A DNA stretch of 32,316 nt from contig CAJMSZ010000021.1 in NCBI GenBank assembly GCA_905216215.1, positions 1 to 32,316 of the forward strand, given 5' to 3'. Numbering within the stretch: the first letter of the stretch is position 1; the number at the start of each line of letters is the position of its first letter. Of this stretch, positions 32,181 through 32,316 are shown piece by piece. The translations under genes and the position numbers were made by a program. The DNA comes from an uncultured bacterium (GTDB taxonomy: Bacteria; Bacillota; Clostridia; Lachnospirales; Lachnospiraceae). The notes beneath the pieces were generated by a model. The model was not told where the DNA came from and did no database searches. It saw nothing but the letters and a program-made list of their open reading frames with translations.

Positions 32181-32316
32181 ATGAGCAGAGAATTATCAAT
32201 TTACGAGACAATGGGTGGTACTTATACAGAGGTGGATGGAGTGTTTTATCCGAATATTACAGTTTCGGAGGAAGCAGATGTGTGGATTGGAAAATATGGT
32301 CTGTTATGGATAGATT
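32181..32316 (+). CDS. tnpV: TnpV-like transposon protein (partial, runs off edge)
   Basis: The first 45 residues are visible: MSRELSIYETMGGTYTEVDG and onward. The start (S-x-IYE-x-MGGTYT-x-V) is typical of TnpV, a small protein of about 110-130 residues carried by Tn4451-type and related Clostridia elements. Its function is not firmly known; a regulatory or excision-related role has been proposed. GGAGG lies about eight bases before the ATG. It is cut by the right edge of the window, so domain completeness cannot be judged. Confidence 0.8.
   Translation, partial: MSRELSIYETMGGTYTEVDGVFYPNITVSEEADVWIGKYGLLWID

Overview
The window looks like the chromosome of a monoderm (Gram-positive) Clostridia, most probably a Lachnospiraceae gut bacterium. 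The signs are strong AGGAGG-type ribosome binding sites, a T-box leader, a CHASE-GGDEF and an HD-GYP-GGDEF c-di-GMP enzyme, a type IV pilus (T4P) locus without secretin or PilP, and an integrative element carrying ParB and TnpV beside an rlmD/rumA-family gene. The genus is inference; no rRNA or tRNA gene was seen.

Layout. 1-2.1 kb: a decayed coding fragment, a bidirectional terminator, and a minus-strand CHASE-GGDEF-PAS diguanylate cyclase gene broken by a frameshift near 620. 2.2-2.45 kb: remnant of an ATPase gene. 2.6-4.75 kb: a T-box riboswitch controlling a CstA-family transporter. 4.8-6.3 kb: a membrane protein with a CxC/CxxC cluster, coiled coils and a DUF1002-like end, convergent with a 984-residue 7TM/HD-GYP/GGDEF protein (6.25-9.2 kb, minus strand).

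9.47-29.7 kb: one co-directional T4P gene cluster. It opens with a giant prepilin of 3227 residues, which has a class III prepilin signal, nearly 40 GLUG-like repeats and a long beta-rich tail. Next come three minor-pilin-like proteins resembling the GspK/I/J tip complex, two paralogous major pilins each preceded by an almost identical hairpin element, and a pilin-like membrane protein. The assembly machine follows: PilD peptidase, PilC platform, a PilM-PilN fusion, PilO, PilB extension ATPase with an MshEN (c-di-GMP-binding type) N-terminus, and PilT retraction ATPase.

29.8-32.3 kb: an RlmD/RumA-family rRNA methyltransferase, then a junction into an integrative element (terminator, ParB, start of TnpV) that leaves the window.

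How it fits together (inference): the bacterium makes a retractile T4P whose tip or shaft carries one enormous adhesin that is itself a pilin. The neighbouring c-di-GMP enzyme and the MshEN domain of PilB suggest that c-di-GMP controls extension. The giant pilin is the most notable object here.
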